Source: a bacterium (lineage in GTDB: Bacteria; Vulcanimicrobiota; Vulcanimicrobiia; Vulcanimicrobiales; SCRA01). From it: a stretch of 64,000 bases of DNA. The DNA is taken from positions 1-64,000 of the forward strand of contig SCRA01000038.1 of NCBI GenBank assembly GCA_004297985.1, written 5' to 3'. The notes under the pieces were generated by a model. The model did not search any database, had not been told where the DNA came from, and was given only the letters and a program-made list of their open reading frames with translations. Numbering within the stretch: the first letter of the stretch is position 1; each line of letters opens with the position of its first letter. Positions 14,729 through 25,361 of this stretch are shown here, in pieces. A program made the translations under genes and the position numbers.

Positions 14729-15070
14729 ATGGATGTACAAGCGTTGCTCGCTGCGGCGGTCGTCGCGCGAGCCCCCGATCCCGCCTTCGCGCAAGGATTG
14801 ACGAATCTGCTCCCGACCCCGGGCTTGGGGGGCGCACCCCCGGCGAACGGCCAGTTGCAGTTGCCGGCTGCCTTCGCGCAGATTTTCACGGGTGTCGCTC
14901 AGGCGATGAACGTGAGCTTCCAGATCGTTCACCATCCCGATGAGATCGTCTACACGTTCTTCGATTCGGCCACCGGCCAGGAGCTCTTCTCCGTGCCTCC
15001 GCCGATCATTCAGCAGCTCGCGGAGATGTTCGATTCGCCGCAAGGAGTCGTACTCGACGGTCATGCGTAG
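14729..15070 (+). CDS. flaG: FlaG-family flagellar protein
   Basis: FlaG proteins are small and usually sit just before fliD; they influence filament length. The 113 residues show the family's C-terminal core: MNVSFQIVHHPDEIVYTFFDSATGQELFSVPPPIIQQLAEMF, residues about 63-104, ending in GVVLDGHA, which matches the G-x-hhD-x-x-A end of FlaG. The N-terminal half is Pro/Ala-rich and unstructured. AAGGAG lies 11 bases before ATG. A 40-bp gap leads to fliD. Confidence 0.8.
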   Translation: MDVQALLAAAVVARAPDPAFAQGLTNLLPTPGLGGAPPANGQLQLPAAFAQIFTGVAQAMNVSFQIVHHPDEIVYTFFDSATGQELFSVPPPIIQQLAEMFDSPQGVVLDGHA

Positions 15071-15110
15071 TCTGGAAGCGTAGACGAGCAAGGTCTGTAA
15101 GGAGCATACG

Positions 15111-17105
15111 ATGGCAGGAATTGGATCGACCAGCGGAAGCACGAACGGGTTACCGCCCGTCCAGTTCTCGGGTCTGGTCAGCGGAATCGACTGGCAGGGC
15201 ATCCTCCAAAAGCTGACGCAAGTCGCGCAGATTCCAGGCGTTCAGATCCAAGGACAGATCGCCAACCTCACGGGGCAGAACACGGCGTATACGACGCTGC
15301 TCTCCGATTTCCAGACGCTGCAGGGCTCCTTAGCCGGACTGGCGACGTCGTCCAATTTCTTCGCACAGAGCGCCACCAGCTCGCAGACCTCGATCCTCAC
15401 CGCGCAGCAGACGTCGGGGCAGACGGCCGCTCCGGGTACGACGACGATTCAAAGCGTCCAGCTCGCCACGTCGACGACGGCGACGAGCGGGAGCGCGCTT
15501 GGGACCTCATTCTCCGCTTACTACAACACGGCGCCGCTCTCGCAGCAGCCGACGGGCGTCACGGCCAACAACGGCACGAGCGCGCAGGGCCTGCCAAACG
15601 CACAGGGATCGGTAACTATCAACGGCGTCTCCGTCTCGTACGATGTGACCACCCAGTCGATGGCGACGATCGTCACCAACCTCACCAACGCGCTGCACGC
15701 CGCCGGCGACACGAACTTCAGCCTGACGTATAACGCCGGCAGCGACTCCTTCACCATGACGGATACCAAGCAGATCACGCTTGGCAGCCCATCCGATCAA
15801 GGGAACATCCTTCAGGTGATGGAGCTGACCAACTCCCCCATCACGGGAAGCGGCCCTTACACGCTGAACGGGACGAAGGTCGGCAGTCTCCAGCAGAACA
15901 CGGCACTGAATAAGACCAACTTCGCCGCCGGCCCGATCAACGCTGGAACGACGTTCTCCATCAACGGCGTCACGATCACGATCAACCCGACCTCCGACTC
16001 CGTAGCCAACGTGCTCACGAAGATCAACCAGTCGAACGCCGGTGTCGTCGCGACCTACAATCAAACCACCGATACCATCTCGCTCACCTCTGCTACCCCC
16101 GGGCCGCAGAGTATCGTGCTGGGCTCACCCTCGGATACCAGCAACTTCCTCAGCGTGGTGAAGTTGACGCCTTCGACCGCGACCATGGCCGCTGGAAAGC
16201 AGGCGGTCGTCCAAGTCGGCGGCCAGTTCTACTACAGCAACTCGAACACGGTCACCAATGTCATCTCCGGCGTGACGCTCAACCTGCTCGCTCCGACGAC
16301 TACGCCGTTCACCGTCACGGTGGGCTCGAATGCGCAGCCGGCGACGGCCGCCATGCAAAGCTTCGTGACGGCCTTCAATCAGGTCGTGGACGACATCAAC
16401 AAGGACACCGTCCCGGCAAACTTCTCGACGGGGAGCGCTCCTGGGTCGACGGCCCAACAGACGTCGAACGGCGGGCCGCTGGCCTCGAACTTCGGCGTCT
16501 CGGACCTGCGCGATCAGCTCGACCAGCTCGTGCAGCAGATCGTCGGCAGCGGCGCCTTTCAATCACTTGCGGCGATCGGCTTGACGCTCGACTCGGCGTC
16601 GCTCGGCGCGAGCAGCTCTTCGAGCTCGAGCTCCTCGTCCGGCTCGTCGGGCAGCAGTTCCGGTACTCCGAGCTCTACGTTCACGGGAACGACCGGTAAA
16701 CTCGCCTTCGATGCCGGCGCATTTGCGACGGCGCTCCAGCAGAACCCGCAGGCGGTCAACAATCTGCTCAACGGTCTGCAAGGACAACTGGGCATCGTCC
16801 AGCAGATCGCCAGCTTCGCGCAGACCGTGACCGGGCTGCCTACCAGCCTTCCGTTCATCAGCGGGCAGCCGTTGCTGCCGCTGCCGCCCGCGAAGGGGAT
16901 CCTGCAATCGTACGTCGACAACAACAACACCCAGATCTCGTTCCTCAACCAGAATCTCGACGTGGTCAATCAGTCGGTGCAGTTGCAGCAGAAGCAACTG
17001 GAGTACGAGTTCAACCAGGCCGAGTCGCAGATCGCGTTGCTCCAGAGCACCGGGAATGCCGCGCTCTCACAACTCGGTGTCCAGCTCACAGCGAGCGGCC
17101 ATTAG
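15111..17105 (+). CDS. fliD: Flagellar filament cap protein FliD (HAP2)
   Basis: Caps the growing filament and folds flagellin at the tip. The 664-residue protein has the N-terminal FliD signature (FSGLVSGIDWQGILQKLTQVAQIPG) and C-terminal coiled-coil (NNNTQISFLNQNLDVVNQSVQLQQKQLEYEFNQAESQIALLQS, residues about 605-647). An unusual serine-rich linker (S/G run, residues about 501-525) interrupts the D2/D3 region. TAAGGAGC precedes ATG 15111. fliS and a fliT-like gene follow, the standard fliDST order. Confidence 0.93.
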   Translation: MAGIGSTSGSTNGLPPVQFSGLVSGIDWQGILQKLTQVAQIPGVQIQGQIANLTGQNTAYTTLLSDFQTLQGSLAGLATSSNFFAQSATSSQTSILTAQQTSGQTAAPGTTTIQSVQLATSTTATSGSALGTSFSAYYNTAPLSQQPTGVTANNGTSAQGLPNAQGSVTINGVSVSYDVTTQSMATIVTNLTNALHAAGDTNFSLTYNAGSDSFTMTDTKQITLGSPSDQGNILQVMELTNSPITGSGPYTLNGTKVGSLQQNTALNKTNFAAGPINAGTTFSINGVTITINPTSDSVANVLTKINQSNAGVVATYNQTTDTISLTSATPGPQSIVLGSPSDTSNFLSVVKLTPSTATMAAGKQAVVQVGGQFYYSNSNTVTNVISGVTLNLLAPTTTPFTVTVGSNAQPATAAMQSFVTAFNQVVDDINKDTVPANFSTGSAPGSTAQQTSNGGPLASNFGVSDLRDQLDQLVQQIVGSGAFQSLAAIGLTLDSASLGASSSSSSSSSSGSSGSSSGTPSSTFTGTTGKLAFDAGAFATALQQNPQAVNNLLNGLQGQLGIVQQIASFAQTVTGLPTSLPFISGQPLLPLPPAKGILQSYVDNNNTQISFLNQNLDVVNQSVQLQQKQLEYEFNQAESQIALLQSTGNAALSQLGVQLTASGH

Positions 17106-17134
17106 CCTCAAGCGATCGCAAAGGAAGATCCTTC

Positions 17135-17590
17135 GTGAAAGCATCCATCGGCGATGGACAGTACAAGTACCTCGAGACCTCGATTCTCTCGTCGTCGCCA
17201 GAAGAATTGATCGTCAAGTGCATGGATATCGCCATCCTCTTCGCTAAGAAGGGACTGGAGAAGATTCGCACCAGCGGTGAGAGTTACGCGACGATGGATA
17301 TCGCCGGCGTCAGCGACGCGCTGATTCGTTCGCAGAAGGCGCTCGCGCTGCTGATGGGTTCCTTGAACTTCGAGATCGGCGGCGAGTTGGCGCATAACCT
17401 CTTCCGGCTCTACGAGTGGTGGCACCACGAGCTGGTGATGGCCAATATGGAGAAGAAGGCTACGCGCATCGAGACGGTTCTTCCCCATATGGTGACGATG
17501 CGCGAGACGTGGGCGGAGGCCGTGCAGAAGTTCCGCCTCGAGCGGCGCCAACAGCGCGACGCGTCGGCCGTAGCGGGTCTCTCGGCGTAG
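17135..17590 (+). CDS. fliS: Flagellin export chaperone FliS
   Basis: Binds the flagellin C-terminus in the cytoplasm and prevents premature polymerisation. The 151 residues match the four-helix FliS fold: YKYLETSILSSSPEELIVKCMDIAI, the QKALALLMGSLNFEIGGELAHNLFRLYEWWHHELVMANMEK block (residues about 69-110, normally LNxxxGGEIAxNLxxLYxY) and a C-terminal TWAEA motif. The start is GTG with AAGGAAG upstream. Confidence 0.92.
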   Translation: MKASIGDGQYKYLETSILSSSPEELIVKCMDIAILFAKKGLEKIRTSGESYATMDIAGVSDALIRSQKALALLMGSLNFEIGGELAHNLFRLYEWWHHELVMANMEKKATRIETVLPHMVTMRETWAEAVQKFRLERRQQRDASAVAGLSA

Positions 17591-17592
17591 CC

Positions 17593-17952
17593 GTGTTGAT
17601 TCCAGAAGGCCTTGCCGCACAACTTGATGCCTTGGACGAGCTCGGGCGCATGAGCGAGGCGGCGATCGCGGAACGGCGCCACGAAGGCGTCGCCGCTATC
17701 GTCTCCGACATGCGGCAAGTGCTGGCGGCCATCGGCTGGTCGCTCGAGGGCGCCGACGAACGGACCCGAACGATGGCCACGCAGCGCGTTGTTGCCTTCG
17801 AGAGAGAGAACCGGCGCCGTCAGCGGATGCTGATCGCGCGGCGTGAGACCCTTGGACGCGAGATCGCGCAGGCTAAGCGCGTACGCCGTATGATCGCCGC
17901 GCGGATGCGCGGGCGGGAGACGCGCGCCTCAGTCCTCGACACGCGCCGCTAG
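17593..17952 (+). CDS. Small helical protein in fliT position
   Basis: A 119-residue, Arg/Glu/Ala-rich protein predicted to be all helix. It starts at GTG 17593, two bases after the fliS stop. Position after fliD-fliS suggests a FliT-type export chaperone or regulator, but I recognise no diagnostic motif and FliT sequences are very variable. Its end overlaps the convergent glycosyltransferase by 4 bp (CTAG shared by both stop codons). Confidence 0.55.
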   Translation: MLIPEGLAAQLDALDELGRMSEAAIAERRHEGVAAIVSDMRQVLAAIGWSLEGADERTRTMATQRVVAFERENRRRQRMLIARRETLGREIAQAKRVRRMIAARMRGRETRASVLDTRR

Positions 17953-18725
17953 CGCGGCTGCGACCCGGCCCACAGATACTCCACCGAACAACGTTCCGAA
18001 CGTTCGTCGGCTTCGGGGAACGAGTCGTCGTAGGGAACCAGCGCCATGGACCCGTCGCTCCGCCTCACGAGCATGCGCTCGATGCCCGTAACCTCGCTTG
18101 GCTCCCAGCGCTCCGGTTGCAGCCGCTGCGATGCGCGGTCGTAGTGGCCGCAGCGCACGCCCGCGTGGAGCATGACCGCGCCACCCGCGTTGCGCACGCG
18201 CTCGCAGAAGAGGTAGTCCTCGTTGCAGAGGCGGACGCGTCGCGCCGTGGGCTCGAGGTAGATCTGCGCGGAGAAGAGCGGAGCCTCCAGACGCCGCAGC
18301 CACGCAGTGGGAATAGCCACGCAGCCGAAGCCGACGCCGTCGACGGCGACGGGCGCGTGGTCGAAGGCGGGGATGCTGCCGGACGTCGTCCGCTGTGAGC
18401 TCCAGCGCGAGACGGCCAACGGCTTCGCTCCGTCGCGCGTATAGTAGAGTGCGCCTACCACGCCGACGTTGGGTGCGGCGGCAGCGCGCTCGAGCTCCAG
18501 CAGCGCCTCCGGCGGCAACACCATGTCGTCGTCGAGATAGACGAGCAGATCGCTGCCCGCGTCGAGCGCCATGCGCGCCAACAGCTCGCGTTGGGCCGGC
18601 ACGAAGTCGCCCACGACGGTCGCGTGATCCATCTCCCACGTTGGATCGGTCGCCAGGTGTTTGAGACTCTCGACGAACGCGGGGACGGGGTTTCCCCGTG
18701 AGGGGACGGCGATGAAGATCTTCAT
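17949..18725 (-). CDS. Glycosyltransferase (GT-A fold)
   Basis: The 258-residue protein begins MKIFIAVPSRGNPVPAFVES and has a GT-A core: DLLVYLDDDMVLPPEALLEL (metal-binding DDD, about residue 69-71), GVVGALYYTRDG and an NEDYLFCERVRNAGG acceptor block. It is the last gene of a minus-strand run and shares 4 bp with the gene upstream of it (18722-18725). Substrate and acceptor are unknown. The location between the filament genes and the pse operon suggests surface or flagellin glycosylation. Confidence 0.75.
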   Translation of the reverse strand: MKIFIAVPSRGNPVPAFVESLKHLATDPTWEMDHATVVGDFVPAQRELLARMALDAGSDLLVYLDDDMVLPPEALLELERAAAAPNVGVVGALYYTRDGAKPLAVSRWSSQRTTSGSIPAFDHAPVAVDGVGFGCVAIPTAWLRRLEAPLFSAQIYLEPTARRVRLCNEDYLFCERVRNAGGAVMLHAGVRCGHYDRASQRLQPERWEPSEVTGIERMLVRRSDGSMALVPYDDSFPEADERSERCSVEYLWAGSQPR

Positions 18726-20326
18726 GCGCCCCCTTGAAGCGCTTCGTCGAAGCCCGCCAGAAGCGACGCAGCAGCGCGCTCGAGCTCTTCGTCGCGGATC
18801 GTTGTCGGCAGCAGTGAGGGCGTGAGGCGCAGTTGCACGAAGAAGCGCGTGATCGCTGCAAGGCTTGCTTCGGCATAGGCCGCCAGAAGGCTGCTGACGC
18901 TCTCGACGTTGCCGTCCGCCGAGCGGGCATGGCGGGGAAGCAGCGCGGCGGTGATCTGCCGGTTTCGCACGAACGGTGGTGTCTTCTCCGCCGAGGCCGT
19001 TCGCTGGAGAAACGCAAGGTCGGATGCGCCCAGCGTGGCGTAGAGGACGAGCGATCCCGCCTGCGCAGGCGGGATCGCCGTCTCGAGCGCGGTGGCGTCG
19101 ACGCGCTGGAGAGCGTCGATCTGCTGGAGGCGGTCGACGGGTGGAGGTGTCGCGTAGTGCTCGAGCGAGGTGGCACGCTTCATGCGGGCTTGCAGCATCA
19201 GGCGATTGAGCAGCCCGGCCTGCTCGGCGGAGAACTTGCTGAGGCCCAGCGAGTCTCCGCTGCCCAGGCCTTGCGGGGCGAAGCGCGCGATGAGCCCGTT
19301 GGCTACCATGAAGTGGCCGAGCAGGCCCAGCGAGGAGCCGTCTTTGAGCACGCGGCCGAGGAAGCGCACCGTGGAGGCGTCGATCGTGTTCCACAGCAGC
19401 GACGTCGCGGCACCGTCGTTGCGGGTGGGCGGTGCCAGCGGCTCGGGCACGGGGGGTTCGGGCGCCAGGGGACCCGGCTCCGGCTGTGGCTCCGGTTGTT
19501 CCGGTTCGGGCGGCTCCGGCGCCGGCCGCTCCGGTTCTGGCGGCTCCGGTACGGGCGGCGCCCAGGTGATCGCCGGCTCGCGCGCGGGTTGGGGCTCGAT
19601 CTTTGGCGAGCTCGCGAGCGCAGCGTCGGCCGCCTCGTAGACCAGCTCTTCCTCGGGCTCGAGCTCGTATGGCGGCAACTCGTCGGCGGGAGCGGCCGGC
19701 GGCTGCGCAGGACGGCTGGGCGACTCCGTGTCGGCTAGATGTTGGGCAACCGCTTGGGCGAAGGCACCAATCCCGCTACGCTCGACTTCGAGCGGTGCAA
19801 TCCCCAGCGTGGCCGCGCCGCCGGCGTCGAGTGCGCCCGTGACGCGCAGGGGCTCGCGAGCGACGCCCAACTTGGCCACCAACGCCAGGCGGCGACGCTC
19901 CCCGGGAGCGATGGCTCCAAGATCGGCCCCCGCCTCGCCGAGCGCTACGCTGCCTTCGTCGGCATCGGGCAATTCGCGGCCGTCGAGCGTGGTGGTACCC
20001 GGGCGGTATCCCGCATCGAGCGAGAGCGTGAGGCGTGCGCGTACCGAAGCGGGAGCGCCGCCCGCGTTCTCTACGACCAGCGCCACCGTCACCAGCGCAC
20101 CGGGAATCAGGCCGCGCGAAGGCGAGACGTGAAGCGAGCCGAGGATAACCGCCTCTTGCAGCTCGGGCGTTTCGAGATCGATGCGCGCCGCGCCGCTGAA
20201 GCTCTCCTCTATGGCTTGGGGACCTTGGGCCCAGCGCCGTGGGCGTTCGGGCAGGTCCAGGCGGCTGCGCTGCAGCTCCACCAACCGCATATCGGCGCTT
20301 TGCAGCTCATTGTATTCTCGGCTCAT
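18722..20326 (-). CDS. Pro/Glu-rich two-domain protein of unknown function
   Basis: The 534-residue protein has three parts. Residues about 50-185 look like an Ig-type beta domain of the DUF11 kind (IPGALVTVALVVENAGGAP, then LGAIAPGERRRLALV). Residues about 203-300 form a Pro/Glu-rich, extended linker built of PEPPEPE-like units. Residues about 305-534 are helical and unassigned. There is no signal peptide or membrane segment. ATG 20326 is chosen as the first start giving a plausible N-terminus; a weak GAGTGGG precedes it. It lies 28 bp after an ExeA-like ATPase, so the two may work together. Confidence 0.6.
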   Translation of the reverse strand: MSREYNELQSADMRLVELQRSRLDLPERPRRWAQGPQAIEESFSGAARIDLETPELQEAVILGSLHVSPSRGLIPGALVTVALVVENAGGAPASVRARLTLSLDAGYRPGTTTLDGRELPDADEGSVALGEAGADLGAIAPGERRRLALVAKLGVAREPLRVTGALDAGGAATLGIAPLEVERSGIGAFAQAVAQHLADTESPSRPAQPPAAPADELPPYELEPEEELVYEAADAALASSPKIEPQPAREPAITWAPPVPEPPEPERPAPEPPEPEQPEPQPEPGPLAPEPPVPEPLAPPTRNDGAATSLLWNTIDASTVRFLGRVLKDGSSLGLLGHFMVANGLIARFAPQGLGSGDSLGLSKFSAEQAGLLNRLMLQARMKRATSLEHYATPPPVDRLQQIDALQRVDATALETAIPPAQAGSLVLYATLGASDLAFLQRTASAEKTPPFVRNRQITAALLPRHARSADGNVESVSSLLAAYAEASLAAITRFFVQLRLTPSLLPTTIRDEELERAAASLLAGFDEALQGGA

Positions 20327-20354
20327 CCCACTCGCTCGCGCGAGGCGCGAATGC

Positions 20355-21344
20355 TCATCTCCGCTCGCCGGCCGCACTTGGGAAGAGCCGCTGCAGCATG
20401 CTCGCCCACCATCCGCGCCGGGGTTCCGCCGGAGAGCCGTCTACCGGAGGCTCCGGTAGCTCAGGCGACAGTGGGGCAATGCCAACCGCAGGCGCGGCGG
20501 CCTCCGCCGTGACGAATGGCAATGGCTGCGACCCGGTGCGCCGCAACGCTTCGTCCAGGTGCTCGCTGAAGACCCCGCCGGCACCGGACTCGGCCGCGGC
20601 GACCATCGCCGCATGTCCCAGTACGATCGCGCGACGCGGGTAGCCGCCGCTCGCCCGAACCAGACCATTCATCGCCTCGTCGCTGAAGATGCGCTGGCCT
20701 TCGGGGAGTCCAGCGCGGTGGAGGCGGTGCGCAAGCAGGACCGCGAGCTCTCCCGGATCGAGCGGGCGCAGCTCGATCCATTGGTCGACTCGATCGGCCA
20801 CGTTTTGCCTGGCGCGGATCCTCTCGCCCAACTCCGGCTGACCGAAGAGCAGCACGTTGAGCAGCTTCTTCTCGGGCACCTGGTAGTTGAGCAAGAGGCG
20901 CAGGACCTCGAGGCCGAAGGGTTCCAGGGACTGTGCCTCGTCGATGATCAGGACGATGGCGCGGTTCTCCAGAACGCCCATGTCGAAGAAAAGGTTCTTC
21001 AGCGCGTTCTTGAGCGATGCGCTCGAGCGCGGCGGCAAATTGAGTCCGAAGACACGGCCGATCGCGATCAGCATCTCCGTCTCGCTGCCGAACGCGGGAT
21101 CGAGAATCTTTCCGAAGGCGACGCTCTCGTCTTTGAGGCAAGAGAGTTCGAGCGCGCCCGAGAGCGAGGTCTTGCCGGCACCGACGGGACCGGTCACGAT
21201 GACGAGCCCGCGGCCGTCGGCGATGGACGACTCCAGCCGCGTCATGGATTCGCGAACGCGCGGCGTCTCGCAGAAGAACTCGGGGTCGGCCGTATCGAGG
21301 AACGGGTCTCGGGCCAAGCCGAAATGCGTGAAGTAGCGGCGCAT
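20355..21344 (-). CDS. ExeA/GspA-like AAA ATPase
   Basis: The 329-residue protein is a typical ExeA-family ATPase: start MRRYFTHFGLARDPF, Walker A GPVGAGKTSL (Gly52 to Thr59), Walker B AIVLIIDEAQSL, then FGQPELGERIRARQNVADRV and a C-terminal winged-helix-like lid. In Aeromonas ExeA helps insert the type II secretin through peptidoglycan; MshM and similar proteins serve type IV pili. Here it lies among glycosyltransferases and beside a Pro/Glu-rich protein, so the client is unclear. It lacks the peptidoglycan-binding domain and transmembrane helix of ExeA itself. Confidence 0.8.
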   Translation of the reverse strand: MRRYFTHFGLARDPFLDTADPEFFCETPRVRESMTRLESSIADGRGLVIVTGPVGAGKTSLSGALELSCLKDESVAFGKILDPAFGSETEMLIAIGRVFGLNLPPRSSASLKNALKNLFFDMGVLENRAIVLIIDEAQSLEPFGLEVLRLLLNYQVPEKKLLNVLLFGQPELGERIRARQNVADRVDQWIELRPLDPGELAVLLAHRLHRAGLPEGQRIFSDEAMNGLVRASGGYPRRAIVLGHAAMVAAAESGAGGVFSEHLDEALRRTGSQPLPFVTAEAAAPAVGIAPLSPELPEPPVDGSPAEPRRGWWASMLQRLFPSAAGERR

Positions 21345-21393
21345 CGTCGAGGGCCCTGTTCGCCGCCGTGCAGAGGTTTCCCCGGCGTTTCGC

Positions 21394-22362
21394 TTAGCGG
21401 ATGACGGACCTCTTGGCGTGGTGCGCGAGGACGTCTTCGCGCCACGGAGACGGCAGAGCCGACGGCATGGGGCCGAACATCGCTCCGTACGGCTGGTGGG
21501 ACCAACGTTTGGCGACGTGCGCATGCGCGGCGAAGTAGGCGGCATCGGGCGACCAACCCGAGCTGTCGGAACGGTGCTCGCACTCGGCGAGCGCGGCATA
21601 GTTGCGCAGGCCCCGCGCTCGTGCCGACAGTGAAATCTGCGCTCCGTACGCGTGGAACCCGGAGAGCGTCTCGTCGAAGCGCAGCCCGGATTCGCGGCGA
21701 ATGATCAGCAACAGCTCGTCGAGCGTATCCACATCGGCGGGAAGATTCCATGGAAAACCCCACCGTCGGCGCGCCGTCCCGTCGAACAGCGAGCCGGTAT
21801 ACTGCAGACGCGCGCCATCTAATCGCGCGCCCGCGCAGCCGAGTACGCCCCACTCAGGGTCGCGCTGGTCGAGGTTCTGCAGCGTCCCCTCGAGCTGACT
21901 CTCCCACCATGACGGCAGATAGACGTCGTGATGAACGAACGCGACGATCCCGTGCTCGGCTCGTTCCAGGCCTTGATTGAGACCGCTCGTCGCCGACGCC
22001 GGGTTGGTGATGATGATCAGTTGATGCCGGCGCGAGGCAAAGATTTCCGAGGAAGCTAAATCCCGCTCGAGGATCTCGGGCCGATGCGTGATGGCGACGA
22101 AGCTGATCGGCCGAGCCGCGCAAAAAGGGATCGTCGTACACTCGACGGTTGCCATCTGCCCGAGCGCTCCGGCCATCCAGCGGAACGGGTACTCTGGAGG
22201 AAGGGATGCCGGGACCGTTCCCGGCAAGGCGCTCACCCGCACGATCGCGCGCCGTTCGTGGGCGAGCCGCCTCGCCGTCTCGTCGTATGACGTGGCGAAC
22301 GATAGCGTATCCGCTGCGCGCGAAAACGTGAACGGAATCCTGAGTCGCTCTTCCACTCTCAT
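21394..22362 (-). CDS. Glycosyltransferase family 2-like protein
   Basis: A 322-residue protein. Its first 95 residues are unassigned. Residues about 105-300 contain GT-A features: ITHRPEILERDLASSEIF, QLIIITNPASATSGLNQGLERA, IVAFVHHDVYLPSWW (HHD in place of the usual DxD) and a GFHAYGAQISLSARARGL block. Similar proteins occur beside polysaccharide and flagellin-glycosylation genes. It is divergent from pseB with a 113-bp gap and is the first gene of the minus-strand run. GAAGGCGCC precedes its ATG. Confidence 0.65.
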   Translation of the reverse strand: MRVEERLRIPFTFSRAADTLSFATSYDETARRLAHERRAIVRVSALPGTVPASLPPEYPFRWMAGALGQMATVECTTIPFCAARPISFVAITHRPEILERDLASSEIFASRRHQLIIITNPASATSGLNQGLERAEHGIVAFVHHDVYLPSWWESQLEGTLQNLDQRDPEWGVLGCAGARLDGARLQYTGSLFDGTARRRWGFPWNLPADVDTLDELLLIIRRESGLRFDETLSGFHAYGAQISLSARARGLRNYAALAECEHRSDSSGWSPDAAYFAAHAHVAKRWSHQPYGAMFGPMPSALPSPWREDVLAHHAKRSVIR

Positions 22363-22402
22363 GGCGCCTTCTCAGCAGCCAAAGGGGTATCCTCTTCGAC
22401 CG

Positions 22403-22430
22403 TAACGTCGCCGCAACGTTATGCCGATAA
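22403..22430 (+). promoter_or_regulatory. Sigma-28 promoter of the pse operon
   Basis: TAACGTCG, a 12-base spacer, then GCCGATAA, an exact FliA -10 element. The spacing equals that of the flgM promoter. Predicted start near 22437, about 39 nt before the pseB start codon. It lies in the 113-bp intergenic gap, not in coding DNA. Confidence 0.75.
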
Positions 22431-24621
<2,191 letters not shown>

Positions 24622-24634
<13 letters not shown>

Positions 24635-25359
24635 CGATCATCCAAGCGCGCACGGGCTCGATGCGCCTGCCGGGAAAGGTGCTCAAGCGGCTCTGCGGGC
24701 TCACCGTCTTGGAGCACGTGGTACGCCGCGTTCGCGCGTGCGAAGACCTCGACGCCGTGGTCGTAGCCACCAGCGAGGCGCCCAACGACGACCCCGTCTC
24801 CGACATGGCGCAGCGATGCGGGGCGGGAGTCTTCCGCGGCAGCGAGGACGACGTTCTCGACCGATTCCACGGTGCCGCTCGCGAGGCTCGAGCCGACGTA
24901 ATCGTTCGGATCACTGCCGACTGCCCGCTGCTCGATCCGCAGGTGCTGGGGCAGGTCTACCGGCGGTTCCGCGAGAGCGACGGGGTCGACTACGTGAGCA
25001 ACACGCTCGAGCGAACGTACCCGAGAGGCTTGGACGTCGAGGTGATGAGCGCTGTCGCGCTCGAGCGAGCGCATGCTGAGGCTCGAAAGCCCTACGAGCG
25101 CGAGCATGTGACGCCCTTCATCTACGGCCACCCGGAGCTCTTCACACTCGCAAACGTCGCCTGGGACCGCGGAGACTTCGCTTTTCATCGCTGGACGCTC
25201 GACACGAGCGAGGACTTCGCGTTCATCACGGCCGTCTACGAAGCGCTCTATCGAGAAGGCGCCATCTTCGGTGCGCCAGACGTTCTCGCGCTGCTCGACC
25301 GTAGGCCGGAGCTTGTGGGGATCAACAGCGCCGTCCGCCAGAAGGCTCTCGACGAGTAG
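24622..25359 (+). CDS. pseF: CMP-pseudaminic acid synthetase PseF (SpsF-like)
   Basis: Activates pseudaminic acid with CTP. From ATT 24622 the product is 245 residues beginning (M)RSVAIIQARTGSMRLPGKVL, the signature of this cytidylyltransferase family, with IIQARxGSxRLPGK binding the nucleotide. DVIVRITADCPLLDP and RTYPRGLDVEVMS follow. Starting at ATG 24661 would remove most of that motif, so it is rejected. The gene overlaps pseC by 13 bp. AUU starts are rare (known for infC and pcnB), so an ATT-for-ATG sequence difference is an alternative. Confidence 0.85.
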
Positions 25360-25361
25360 CC

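Noticed and set aside
18833-19738. Plus-strand frames opposite the Pro/Glu-rich protein
   Set aside because: They are reverse readings of the Pro/Glu repeats, giving Gly/Arg-rich strings without a start signal.
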